Shown here in pieces: positions 45,601-53,492 of a DNA stretch of 64,000 bases. Source of the stretch: Cognatundibacterium curvum (lineage in GTDB: Bacteria > Pseudomonadota > Gammaproteobacteria > Burkholderiales > Burkholderiaceae_D); contig NZ_JACOGD010000007.1 in NCBI RefSeq assembly GCF_014284235.1, positions 124,001-188,000 of the forward strand. Reading direction: 5' to 3'. The notes under the pieces were generated by a model that did not search any database, had not been told where the DNA came from, and was given only the letters and a program-made list of their open reading frames with translations. The translations under genes were made by a program, and so were the position numbers. How positions within the stretch are numbered: the stretch's first letter is position 1; each line of letters starts with the position of its first letter.

Positions 45601-48426
45601 CGCATTGCCATCGCGCAGACCACCGCGCTCCAGATTATCTTTCTTTGAAGGTATCCAGGCTGTTTTGCCATCCGGACTGATTGCGGCCGCGCCCAGATAA
45701 TTCGGCACACCACGTCCGTCGCCATCCGCATTTGAGCTGTCACTGCGCATCAGCGCTATTGTTTTCAGCACAGACAGATTAGACGCATTCAAAACAACGA
45801 CTTCGCCACCTCTTTTACTGACATCAACCTTAGCCGTTCCCTCCCCTGGCAGCGCAGGTGTGATAAAGCGCGAAACCAGGATTTGCTTACTGTCGCCAGT
45901 CATCGCAATATGACGGGGATTATTACCGATGAATTGATTTGCAATGACCGTCTGGGTTGTTGCATCGTACTTTATGACTTGCCCAGTCGCCTCCAATGCG
46001 ACATAAAACGCAGCCCCATCCGGCGAAAACAGGATCCCATGCGGTTGCGAAGCATACGGCAAGGTCAAACTGCCACTGACCAGCAATGTCACAGGATTGA
46101 TCACGCTGATCGTCGCAGCATCTTTATTGGTTACAAAAATGCGGCCATCAGCACTACGGGCCAGCGCGCGTGGATTCGTTCCAACCGGAATTTCTTTAAC
46201 CAGTTTATTCGTGACCGGATCTATCACACTGACAGAATTATTATCCGGATTCACTGTCCAGACGCGATAAGTCTTATTTACCTGAGGTTCAATGATAGTT
46301 GCCATACTCGATACAGCTGCATTCGTGGTTACAGCAGAGGACACAGTCTGGACAAATGTAGTTCTGACTTCGATACCGGCCACGCCCTTCATCGTCAGTG
46401 TGACCAGATACACGCCGGGTGCGGCATACACGTGAGTGACAGGCAAGTTTGGCCCCATCATGGTCGGGGCAGTCCCATCTCCGAAATCCCAGCTTACCTG
46501 CGCACTGGGATCATTGACAGAGGCCGTGTAGCTGGCTGTGCCTGCTGGCTGAATAATCGGAGCTGAGATGGTACCGGTCAGCTTAGGCAAATAAGGTGTC
46601 ACCGGCGTAGGTGGCGGCTTGACGTTTGCACCGATACTCACAATCACGGCCTTCGAAGGCACACCGTTTGTATCAACTGTGAAAAGCTGGTAATAACCAG
46701 GAGGCGCATTATTCACATCAGGAATCGTGGCACTCAATACACTGCCATCCTGCGTAAAGCTCAGAGGCACACGTCGCTGACCTTGATGGAATCCATGCGT
46801 CGCCACCCCCATTCCTAACAATGCCATCTGTTTGACTGGAGCCGTTCCCGCCATATTGAGCTGTAATTGTGCGCCGTTGGCAAAGGAAAAACCGGTAATT
46901 CCGCTCATCACGGGACGAGCAGCCCACCGGACTACACCATTTACTCTGGTGAACAGATATGTAGGATAAAAAATTTCTGCATTTGTATTGAACACTGGAC
47001 CCGGTGTACCGCTGCCTGCAGTGATGACTGTGCCATTCGTCATTAATGTAGCAGTGTTGTGATACAAGCGTGCCCTGACAGAAGGAGCCATCACCTTCCA
47101 GCTACGATCATCGGGATTCCATACTTCGGGATTATAGATGGAAGCACCGAAATCGATACCCTGGGCAGTTCCGCCATGCACAAAAACCTTCCCATCTGGC
47201 AAGACCGTCGCATTCACCATACGCCGCGCATACTTCATAGGGGGCACTTCCGTTAATACTGGGGCAACATTACTGATATCAATAATGGTTGCCTTATTAC
47301 TAGCAGCAAACCCGTCATACACCCAATAACCATTTCCGCCCACTTTTAAGATCTTGCCTGGGGCATACATCACCGCTGTACCCGGCGTGCCAACGTTTGG
47401 CTTGGTCGTATTATCAGCACCCGTTTTGAATGGCCCCGCAGAAGTAATTCCGCCCTGCCCTTTGTTGGCATTCGGATCGAGATACCACATTTGTTCAGAG
47501 GAAACGCCAAAAACCAAACCATTTGGTGCAACCCAGGCGCGCGGATAAGAGCTACGTAAAAAATCCGGCCCAAATGCCAGACGGCTGTTGGCACCCAACA
47601 AGCTACGCCAGATACCGGTGCCTGGCACAGCTGGATTAGGCTCATAAATCTCGGGCGTCATTGACGACAAGCCTGCATTGATTGCCCCCGCCGGATCTTG
47701 GTATTGCGGCTCGTTTCCCGGCACCATTCCCCCGATTGCCAACTGACGCCCATCCGGTAAGGCAACCATCGTTGAATACCAGCGTTGAAATGCGTAGGAT
47801 GAGGTCTGTTTGACTCGCTTGTTACTGGCAGGGTCAAAAATGATACTGGCTTTTGCAGTCGCCCCCATGGTTCCTTCGCCTTGCAACAGACGGCCATCAG
47901 GCATCAGAGAACCCGTACCACAAAAACTATCAGGGTTAACTGTGTCATCCCAGACAGTATGTGCACTCATATCTGTCCCGATTGAAGGATCCCACAAGTC
48001 ATACGTCTGGCCAGATAAGGAATCACCACGTGCCCCCCATGCGAGATACTTACCGTTTGGTAATTGCGCAAGGTGGATGGCATTGATTGCCATCGGTAAA
48101 ACCGGTGAAAACATACCTTGTGTATCCGCATCGGTAGCCGGTACCACACCATCTATCAAGGGATCTTTGGGCTGGGGAATTGTGACCCAATTGCTGGTCG
48201 CCGAAGGATTCACGATCTGATACTTGCCAACCGCTGCAAAACGTTCAGCCATATTATCAACTGGCGCATCCGGGCTTTTTCCACTACCGCCACAAGCAGT
48301 GATGAATAATAAAACACTGGCACAACTCAACCCAAGCTTTAATCGTGTCCTTCCGGATATAGATATTGTTTCAGGTATCACAGACACTCTGTCGAATGCC
48401 GTTTTCTTAATGGATGGCGCATACAT
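42661..48426 (-). CDS. giant lipoprotein: copper-radical oxidase / PKD / YVTN propeller / diheme cytochrome c / 3x PA14 fusion
   Basis: One frame of 1,921 residues from ATG 48426 (GGGGG six bases before; an in-frame ATG at 48528 is possible). A lipobox 'FITACGGS' puts the lipid on Cys45. Residues about 65-600 are a galactose-oxidase-like propeller plus DUF1929 cap with all cofactor residues: Cys169 (DSFCGTG) and Tyr217 (QRWYSTM), which would form the thioether, Tyr455-His456 (ARLYHNT) and His544 (ATHGFHQGQRR). Then PKD about 615-696, YVTN propeller 717-1050, cytochrome c 1075-1318 with CATCH (1098) and CASCH (1229) and the peroxidase-family 'APYLHDGS', PA14 domains near 1324-1470, 1500-1640 and 1654-1796, and an Ig-like tail. 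Oxidation of an alcohol or sugar at the cell envelope is expected; the substrate is unknown. Confidence 0.85.
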   Translation of the reverse strand: MYAPSIKKTAFDRVSVIPETISISGRTRLKLGLSCASVLLFITACGGSGKSPDAPVDNMAERFAAVGKYQIVNPSATSNWVTIPQPKDPLIDGVVPATDADTQGMFSPVLPMAINAIHLAQLPNGKYLAWGARGDSLSGQTYDLWDPSIGTDMSAHTVWDDTVNPDSFCGTGSLMPDGRLLQGEGTMGATAKASIIFDPASNKRVKQTSSYAFQRWYSTMVALPDGRQLAIGGMVPGNEPQYQDPAGAINAGLSSMTPEIYEPNPAVPGTGIWRSLLGANSRLAFGPDFLRSSYPRAWVAPNGLVFGVSSEQMWYLDPNANKGQGGITSAGPFKTGADNTTKPNVGTPGTAVMYAPGKILKVGGNGYWVYDGFAASNKATIIDISNVAPVLTEVPPMKYARRMVNATVLPDGKVFVHGGTAQGIDFGASIYNPEVWNPDDRSWKVMAPSVRARLYHNTATLMTNGTVITAGSGTPGPVFNTNAEIFYPTYLFTRVNGVVRWAARPVMSGITGFSFANGAQLQLNMAGTAPVKQMALLGMGVATHGFHQGQRRVPLSFTQDGSVLSATIPDVNNAPPGYYQLFTVDTNGVPSKAVIVSIGANVKPPPTPVTPYLPKLTGTISAPIIQPAGTASYTASVNDPSAQVSWDFGDGTAPTMMGPNLPVTHVYAAPGVYLVTLTMKGVAGIEVRTTFVQTVSSAVTTNAAVSSMATIIEPQVNKTYRVWTVNPDNNSVSVIDPVTNKLVKEIPVGTNPRALARSADGRIFVTNKDAATISVINPVTLLVSGSLTLPYASQPHGILFSPDGAAFYVALEATGQVIKYDATTQTVIANQFIGNNPRHIAMTGDSKQILVSRFITPALPGEGTAKVDVSKRGGEVVVLNASNLSVLKTIALMRSDSSNADGDGRGVPNYLGAAAISPDGKTAWIPSKKDNLERGGLRDGNALDFASTVRATSSKIDLGLLQENLAARVDHAFSGLATADVYHPSGAYLFAALESSREVAVVNAYTGLELQRVVVGLAPQSLAISPDGNKLFVQNYMDRSVSVLDLTPLTKNGVFGITVVANVKTVVNEALSAQVLLGKQLFHDAKDPRLAKGAYMSCATCHSEAGTDGRTWDFSSLGEGLRKTIPLNGRAGNGDGRMHWSGNFDEGQDFEGQIRNFAGGTGLMSDALFNMGTRSQPLGDPKAGLSPDLDALAAYLQSLGKFAPSPWRGAEGKLTADGLAGRTLFRQSCASCHSGGDFTDSASGVLHDIGTLNAAAGKRLNGLLTGIDTPTLRDVWQHAPYLHDGSAPTIEAAILAHTKNVKFNPSDIPLLAAYVRQIDGTEATNGLLGNYYSTGDTNYLTGPIRYSRIEAVNFDWGRTDLYPSTAVAPAPGVPHDYFSVRWTGSIIAPVSGTYTLRTWSDDGIRMYFGNAKTLIINNWTYHWPQNNDINVTMVAGQSYPVTIEYFNGQIGTMAKLFWKTPEDTSFVPVPVTQLWSDPAGPGVLSGPQTDTTNPAIGAGVGLTGSYFANTQAFAGVPMMVRNDTLNFSWGTLYPSLSVGVNNYSVRWTGYLQASTTGRYRFSTVAADGIRVTLANQVILENWNNRALTTDTSAGVYLTKGELYPIVVETYNAGNANAMILKWMLPDSAAFTTIPVTQLYPANYTPGASNLSGAGLRADYFPNTALSGSPSVTRIENVDREFPYGGVGGMPAYTFSVRYSGKFRPEVSGNYLLGTYSDDGVRLWVNGNQVINNWTYHGTTFNQTAMPVSFTAGTVYDIRLEYYNTAGYGRVSLLWQLQKPGTTTPWVMLPTTNLFADANLNATVPGALDTGVIGVTVPAASQNSVSAAVWSLSLPVATVKSGTPLTVNYTIPNSQVRLTNWMGVFSVNVNYAATGTTNWQYITNGTGQTVINTTGLAPGRYALGLFTADSYNQPVQQYFTIQ

Positions 48427-48851
48427 ATGAAACCCCCGGAGCATGTCAATATTTCCAGCTACAAATTCAATAGCGTCAACATGATTCGCAAAATGCGGCG
48501 CTATCGGTATAGAAACATGATCTGACAAAATTCCCGAAACTGCTGTTAACTATTGTTATTTTTTTATTTCATATTGGCAACAATAAAGTATTGGAACATC
48601 ACAGTCAGGGTTCGGTGATGGGAGTGCAAGGATAACAAGAGTCAAAGGCAGATTGAATATGCGTGGTTTATCCTTGAGTAATGAACATGGATAACATCCG
48701 CATTCAGGCAGGACTCTGTGGGGCAAATGAAACAGCGCTACAAACCAAGATCAGTTAAGCCTGTTAGCGTTGCGCTTAGTCGTATCCGCATTAGATACAG
48801 AAGTTGATTTGAATAATCTGCACATAGGATTTTGCACTGACTTTGAAAACA
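48427..48851. promoter_or_regulatory. upstream region of the giant oxidase gene
   Basis: About 400 bases between the flgL terminator and the oxidase start. The part nearest the gene (about 48530-48600) is AT-rich and is the likely promoter for minus-strand transcription, but I could not fix -35/-10 boxes. No RNA structure seen. Confidence 0.35.
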
Positions 48852-48878
48852 AAAAAAGCAGACGATGTCTGCTTTTTT
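48852..48878 (-). terminator. terminator of the flgB-flgL operon
   Basis: Perfect 12-bp stem: AAAAAAGCAGAC (48852-48863) and GTCTGCTTTTTT (48867-48878), loop of three bases. It lies 26 bases beyond the flgL stop codon and gives a U-run on the minus strand. It separates the flagellar operon from the oxidase gene. Confidence 0.93.
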
Positions 48879-48903
48879 ACTCAGCAAGCGTGAGCAATCC
48901 GGG

Positions 48904-50118
48904 TTAGCTGATATAGCTAAATAAAGACAGCGACGACGCTTTCACAAAAGACTGTTGCGCTGCCTGCAGCACCATTTGGTTCTGACTGAATTCCGAGATA
49001 GCTTTGACATAATCGATGTCCTGGATCTCAGACAAAGACTGCTTGTAAGACACGCTCTTGGCATCGCCCTCATTGTCGAGACCATCTATCTCTTTCAGAC
49101 TGCTGCCTACCTGTGCCCGCACGGTCAACACGTTACTCAGTGACTTATCGACATTGTTATTTGCCTGCGTCAAGGCTTGTGTGAGATCACTGCGCGCCGC
49201 AGAAGTCGTCGCTGGCGTTTTGAGCGCATTAATCACATCCGTCACGGTTTCAAAAATATCCTGATTACCGGGCTGGATCAGGATTTTATCCCCTGGTGCC
49301 GGCGCGGTCGGATTATTTTGTAAGGTCAGATTAATGCCATCAAACGTCACATTCACCGGATTGGTATAAGGTGTTGGCGGAACGATGGTACCACCTGTCG
49401 TTTTATCAAATACTGAAAAATTAGCAGCAGTATTATCAAATCTGACTTCGTAATTATGACCAGTGAGATTGCCAGAGGTTAATGGATCCACTGCTGCCGT
49501 CGCCCCAGTTTTGCCTACATTAGAAAGATTCGGCACAATATTAAATTGTGCATTCGAGGTACGGATATTTCCAAACACTTCCATACCGGGAGCACTTAAA
49601 GGCAGTTGTCGTGCCGAATCAGCCTGCAGATAGCGCTGCCCCTGATCCCCGGCATAACTGGCACCGGTGATAGTCTTGGTAAATGGCGCGGTAGTCGTGG
49701 AAAATCCTGAAAACAGGTAATTCCCTGTTCCATCAGTCGCATTCGCAGAGCTGATCATCTGATCCAGATTGCTTTGCAATTGCTGGGCAACGTAAGTACG
49801 GTCAGCATCACTCAAGGTGCCATTTCCTGCCTGAACGATCAATGTTTTAATGCTGTGCAGATTATCCGTCACAGTCCCCAACACGCCATCGGTCACACTG
49901 AGTAAATTCTTTGCGTTCTGACGATTCACTGCAAACTGATCATTGATTGCATCAGCCTGGGTAATGACCAGTGCCCGTGCGGATCCGATAGGGTCGTCAG
50001 CCGGGGTCAGCACTTTTCTGCCTGAGGAAATCTGCTGCTGGAGTTTATTCATATTGGTCTGAAGATCACCAATACGGCTACTGCCAGTATCATAAATGGT
50101 GTTGGTACTGATACGCAT
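48904..50118 (-). CDS. flgL: flagellar hook-associated protein 3 (HAP3)
   Basis: Junction protein between FlgK and the flagellin filament. The 404 residues show the flagellin-like N-terminal helix ('MRISTNTIYDTGSSRIGDLQ', 'NKLQQQISSGRKVLTPADDP', 'AQLV'-type ALVITQADAIN) and the C-terminal helix ('SEIQDIDYVKAISEFSQNQM', then VLQAAQQSFVKASSLSLFSYI). The variable middle includes a segment 'VTFDGINLTLQNN', 'PAPGDKILIQP' that resembles modules repeated in the neighbouring FlgK. It lies eight bases after flgK and is the last gene of the operon. Confidence 0.96.
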   Translation of the reverse strand: MRISTNTIYDTGSSRIGDLQTNMNKLQQQISSGRKVLTPADDPIGSARALVITQADAINDQFAVNRQNAKNLLSVTDGVLGTVTDNLHSIKTLIVQAGNGTLSDADRTYVAQQLQSNLDQMISSANATDGTGNYLFSGFSTTTAPFTKTITGASYAGDQGQRYLQADSARQLPLSAPGMEVFGNIRTSNAQFNIVPNLSNVGKTGATAAVDPLTSGNLTGHNYEVRFDNTAANFSVFDKTTGGTIVPPTPYTNPVNVTFDGINLTLQNNPTAPAPGDKILIQPGNQDIFETVTDVINALKTPATTSAARSDLTQALTQANNNVDKSLSNVLTVRAQVGSSLKEIDGLDNEGDAKSVSYKQSLSEIQDIDYVKAISEFSQNQMVLQAAQQSFVKASSLSLFSYIS

Positions 50119-50126
50119 GATTACCT

Positions 50127-52373
50127 CTATCTGCCCAGCGTCAGCAAGGCATCAAATAATTGACTGGCGATCTGCATTAACTTGCCTGCAGCCTGATATG
50201 CCTGTTGATAACGCAACAAATTAGCTGCTTCTTCATCCAGATTGACGCCGGATTCACTTTGCTGCGCAGCCACTGCCTGCGCCAGCATTTTCGTTTCAGA
50301 GGCACTGGTGACTTGTAATTCGGCGGTTTTATTACCGACCAGGCTCACGAACTGCGCGTATGCACCTTGTATCGTTGTGGTATTTCCAACCAACAGATTC
50401 TTAGTCTGTATGGTGGCTAAAGCCAGTGCATTACGATTATCGCCAGTACCATTGGTATTCGGTGCGATGTTGAACACATCGCCATTTGCCGGGCTACCGG
50501 TTACCGTGAAACTTGCACCATTGAAACTGATCGTTGAGCCAGCAGTGAACGGAACATTACTGCCAGCCGGATAAGTCGTGACCGCGCTTCCATTGGTGAC
50601 CGTGACATTCGCTGTTGCAGGAAATCCACTCAAAGTGTTAGTCGCTGAATTGAATGTCAGCTTAGTCGACGCCACTGGCGTTGAAGCCGCCAGCGTGAAC
50701 TGATCACCGTTGCTGGGTGCTGCTGTACCATTTTTAATAGCAAAGTTCATTCCCGCTACGCTGATCTGCGCACCGCTGGTATAAGGCACGGTCGCAGGCG
50801 GAGGATAATTTGTGGTGACACCTGCGTTAGTGACAGAAACGATTTGTCCCGCAGGAAAGCCTGTCAGAGAACCACCTGAATAAGTCAACGTCACTGGCGG
50901 CGTCAGTGTACTGGATTTGAACGAATTATCTGTTTTTACCGGACTGATCGTCGCTGTGGCCGAAGTAGATGCAGAGCCGGCCAGCGAATCAAAATTACCG
51001 GAAGAAATCTTTCCTGAACCAGTATTGGTGGTCGGTGCAACGCTGCTGACTGGCGACGCCACCGCCAGCTTATTCGGATCACTGATAGCGACCGCCAGGC
51101 TGTTTGCCGCATTGGAGGTAGGCTTGATCAAAAATTCGTCGCCTGCTGCAGGCTGTGCAGCGGGCGGCTGCGGGAATTCCATACTGACGCCATCGACCAC
51201 AACCGGCTGGGAAGTCGAATTCGTTACCTGACCATCACTGAGCCGTGTCACTTTATAGGTACCTGGCGCTGTGATCTGCAGGCGGTAATCACTGGTACTC
51301 AATGCCGATGCATCGACAATTTTCGAGGTCACCAACGCGGCAGTGGTATTACCCGCACCTGGTGTATTGACCGGCTGCGCAATATTGAAAAAATTACCAC
51401 CCATTTGACCATTCAAATCCTGGCCTAAGGCATGTTGCTGATTAAAGGCAGATGCAATGCTGACCGCTACCCGACCAATCGCGCTTTGCGCCGGATCCAG
51501 GGTATTGGCACGAAAATCAAACAAGCCGCCCAATTTACCACCTGGCAAGCCATTTTCTGGAATTTGGGTGACATTCCCGTTCGAGGTATAAGCCACTTCG
51601 GAACGATTAGGATCGGTCGCAGAAACACTGACCTGCAATTGATTGACCGTACCACCGAGTACAATGGGCTGACCATTACCGATAAACACATTGTATTTAT
51701 TATCTTGCGGGATCACCGTCACCTTGGTCAGTTTAGATAATTCGGTGACCAGCAAATCACGCTGATCCAGCAAATCATTCGGCGGCGAACCGGTAGTGCT
51801 TTGCGATTTTGCTATCGTATCGTTTAAGGCTGCTAATTGCGTGGAATAGGCATTGATAGAACTGACAGCGCCGGCGATTTCACCATTGACGTCCGTGCGA
51901 ATCTGGTCCATGCGCCCTTGCAGACTGGTGAAACGATTGGCCAGCGCCTGACCATTTGAAATCACGGCCTGACGCGCAGCAGCGCCAGCCGTGCCATTCG
52001 GACTGCTCGATAAGTTCTGTACCGATTTGAAGAAATCCTGTAAGGCTGGCGTTACACCGGCAGTCGGATCAGCAACCAGATTATTGATCTGCTGGATCTG
52101 AGCAGCATATGCACTCACCTGGTTCAGTGAGGTCTGCGAAGAATTAACCTGCTGCCCAATGAACTGATTGTATTGACGCTGAATCTGGCTGATCGTCACA
52201 CCCTGCCCGACAAAGGAGCCGCCCAGATTCTGGGGCGCATTTGCCGATTGCACCAAAACCTGGCGGCTATATCCTGGAGTTGACGAGTTGGCAATATTAT
52301 GGCCGGTAGTGGTAATCCCCATTTGGGCTGCTGCCAGAGCACTTTGCCCTATGTTCAGAACGTTCGTTCCCAT
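50127..52373 (-). CDS. flgK: flagellar hook-associated protein 1 (HAP1), enlarged
   Basis: First junction protein of the hook-filament boundary. Conserved ends are clear: N-terminal 'NIGQSALAAAQMGITTTGHN' and 'IANSSTPGYSRQ', C-terminal 'SGVNLDEEAANLLRYQQAYQ'. At 748 residues it is about 200 longer than E. coli FlgK (547). The extra length lies in the surface-exposed middle: residues about 494-564 and 571-641 are two similar modules (LTGFPAG / LSGFPAT, then VPYTSGAQIS / VPFTAGSTIS, then NGDQFTL / NGDVFNI). A related segment at about 362-418 ends PAAGDEFLIKPT. A sigma-28 promoter match lies upstream, so it may be expressed late. Confidence 0.95.
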   Translation of the reverse strand: MGTNVLNIGQSALAAAQMGITTTGHNIANSSTPGYSRQVLVQSANAPQNLGGSFVGQGVTISQIQRQYNQFIGQQVNSSQTSLNQVSAYAAQIQQINNLVADPTAGVTPALQDFFKSVQNLSSSPNGTAGAAARQAVISNGQALANRFTSLQGRMDQIRTDVNGEIAGAVSSINAYSTQLAALNDTIAKSQSTTGSPPNDLLDQRDLLVTELSKLTKVTVIPQDNKYNVFIGNGQPIVLGGTVNQLQVSVSATDPNRSEVAYTSNGNVTQIPENGLPGGKLGGLFDFRANTLDPAQSAIGRVAVSIASAFNQQHALGQDLNGQMGGNFFNIAQPVNTPGAGNTTAALVTSKIVDASALSTSDYRLQITAPGTYKVTRLSDGQVTNSTSQPVVVDGVSMEFPQPPAAQPAAGDEFLIKPTSNAANSLAVAISDPNKLAVASPVSSVAPTTNTGSGKISSGNFDSLAGSASTSATATISPVKTDNSFKSSTLTPPVTLTYSGGSLTGFPAGQIVSVTNAGVTTNYPPPATVPYTSGAQISVAGMNFAIKNGTAAPSNGDQFTLAASTPVASTKLTFNSATNTLSGFPATANVTVTNGSAVTTYPAGSNVPFTAGSTISFNGASFTVTGSPANGDVFNIAPNTNGTGDNRNALALATIQTKNLLVGNTTTIQGAYAQFVSLVGNKTAELQVTSASETKMLAQAVAAQQSESGVNLDEEAANLLRYQQAYQAAGKLMQIASQLFDALLTLGR

Positions 52374-52421
52374 AATTCAACCTATTGAGTTGTGCCACGC
52401 CTTTACACGTCATCACCCTTG

Positions 52422-52448
52422 TTTTCGGAGAATTTCTGAAAAACTTTA
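52422..52448 (-). promoter_or_regulatory. probable sigma-28 (FliA) promoter of flgK-flgL
   Basis: Read on the minus strand: TAAAGTTT (52448-52441, exact -35), 11-base spacer, then TCCGAAAA (52429-52422), six of eight matches to the GCCGATAA -10. It lies 49-75 bases before the flgK start, in the 210-base gap after flgJ. Confidence 0.75.
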
Positions 52449-52583
52449 ATGAGGGAAATATATGGCATCAAAGCCTGATGATAGCCTGCGCCTTATTCGT
52501 GACAGCCAGTCTATACCTCAGTCTTCTGTAAAGGCGAAAATGCGAAAAAATGTATTTTTTTATTCAAATCCTGAGTTTGCAAC

Positions 52584-53483
52584 TCAGACAGACAGATTTT
52601 GCTTAATGATACGGGTCAGTTTATTCGCATAATTAGGATCCGTTGCATAACCTGCTTTTTGCAAGCCTTGCGCGAACGCACTTGCATCTTTAGCATTGGC
52701 GATCACATTTTCATAGCGCGGATTTTGCGTCAGCAACTTAGCATAGTCCTTAAACGCATCTGCATAGGTGTCATACGCTTTAAATTTCTCGACACGGCGC
52801 TGCGCCACGCCGTTGATATACTCAGTCGTCACGGCATCAACAGTTTTACCCTTCCAGCTACTGGTGGCCTTAACCCCAAAGATGTTATGAGAGGTACTAC
52901 CGTCCACTGTCTTGATTTCGCGCTTGCCCCAGCCACTTTCCAGCGCTGCCTGGCCTAGCATGAACTTGGCCGGAATACCGGTGGCTTTACTGGCCTCCTC
53001 GGCATGTGCAGTCAGTTTTTGCTGGAATTCACGCACATGGGCAGGACCAGAGAAACCACTTTTCGCGTCCGGAACCGGCTGTTGTTCAAACTTCAGATTA
53101 TCCAGGTAACGATTGATGCCCTGAGAAGCAAAAGCCTGTGGTGCACTGGCATTTTCCGGCTGTATCGCCTGTGCCACTGCATTATTGGTGAGCTGCCTGA
53201 CTAAGGCATCCGCCAGGCCTATGCCCTTATTCGCCATCGACTGCGATAACTGCTGATCCAGCATAGAGGTATAAGTACGCGTCTGTTCGCTATCAAACGG
53301 ACCATCCTGTCCGCCTGCCTGACGCATAGACTTGAGCATCATGTTCATAAACAATGCTTCAAACTGTTTGGCAGCCGCCTTCACCGACTCAGGAGAATTA
53401 TCTTTTGCCGATTGCTTAAGACTGTCCAGACTGCGGGTATCAAACGCCAGCCGGTTTTCGGGAATTTCTGCACGTCCTAACAT
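52584..53483 (-). CDS. flgJ: flagellar rod cap protein and peptidoglycan hydrolase FlgJ
   Basis: Caps the growing rod and cuts peptidoglycan to let it through. The 299 residues comprise an N-terminal rod-cap domain (about 25-100, 'AAKQFEALFMNMMLKSMRQA', 'MLDQQLSQSMANKGIGLADA') and a C-terminal glucosaminidase-type domain (about 145-297). The latter has the catalytic Glu in 'GQAALESGWGKREI', plus 'SHNIFGVKA' and 'YADAFKDYAKLL'. Nine bases follow flgI. The two-domain form is that of beta- and gammaproteobacteria. Confidence 0.96.
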   Translation of the reverse strand: MLGRAEIPENRLAFDTRSLDSLKQSAKDNSPESVKAAAKQFEALFMNMMLKSMRQAGGQDGPFDSEQTRTYTSMLDQQLSQSMANKGIGLADALVRQLTNNAVAQAIQPENASAPQAFASQGINRYLDNLKFEQQPVPDAKSGFSGPAHVREFQQKLTAHAEEASKATGIPAKFMLGQAALESGWGKREIKTVDGSTSHNIFGVKATSSWKGKTVDAVTTEYINGVAQRRVEKFKAYDTYADAFKDYAKLLTQNPRYENVIANAKDASAFAQGLQKAGYATDPNYANKLTRIIKQNLSV

Positions 53484-53492
53484 GGCGGGTCC

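Noticed and set aside
45883..46566. 227-codon open frame antisense inside the giant oxidase gene
   Set aside because: The opposite strand has a continuous frame with recognisable YVTN and PKD modules; this one has none.
42661..48528. split of the giant oxidase gene into separate oxidase and cytochrome genes
   Set aside because: No stop codon, frameshift or ribosome-binding site was seen at the domain borders; the frame is continuous.
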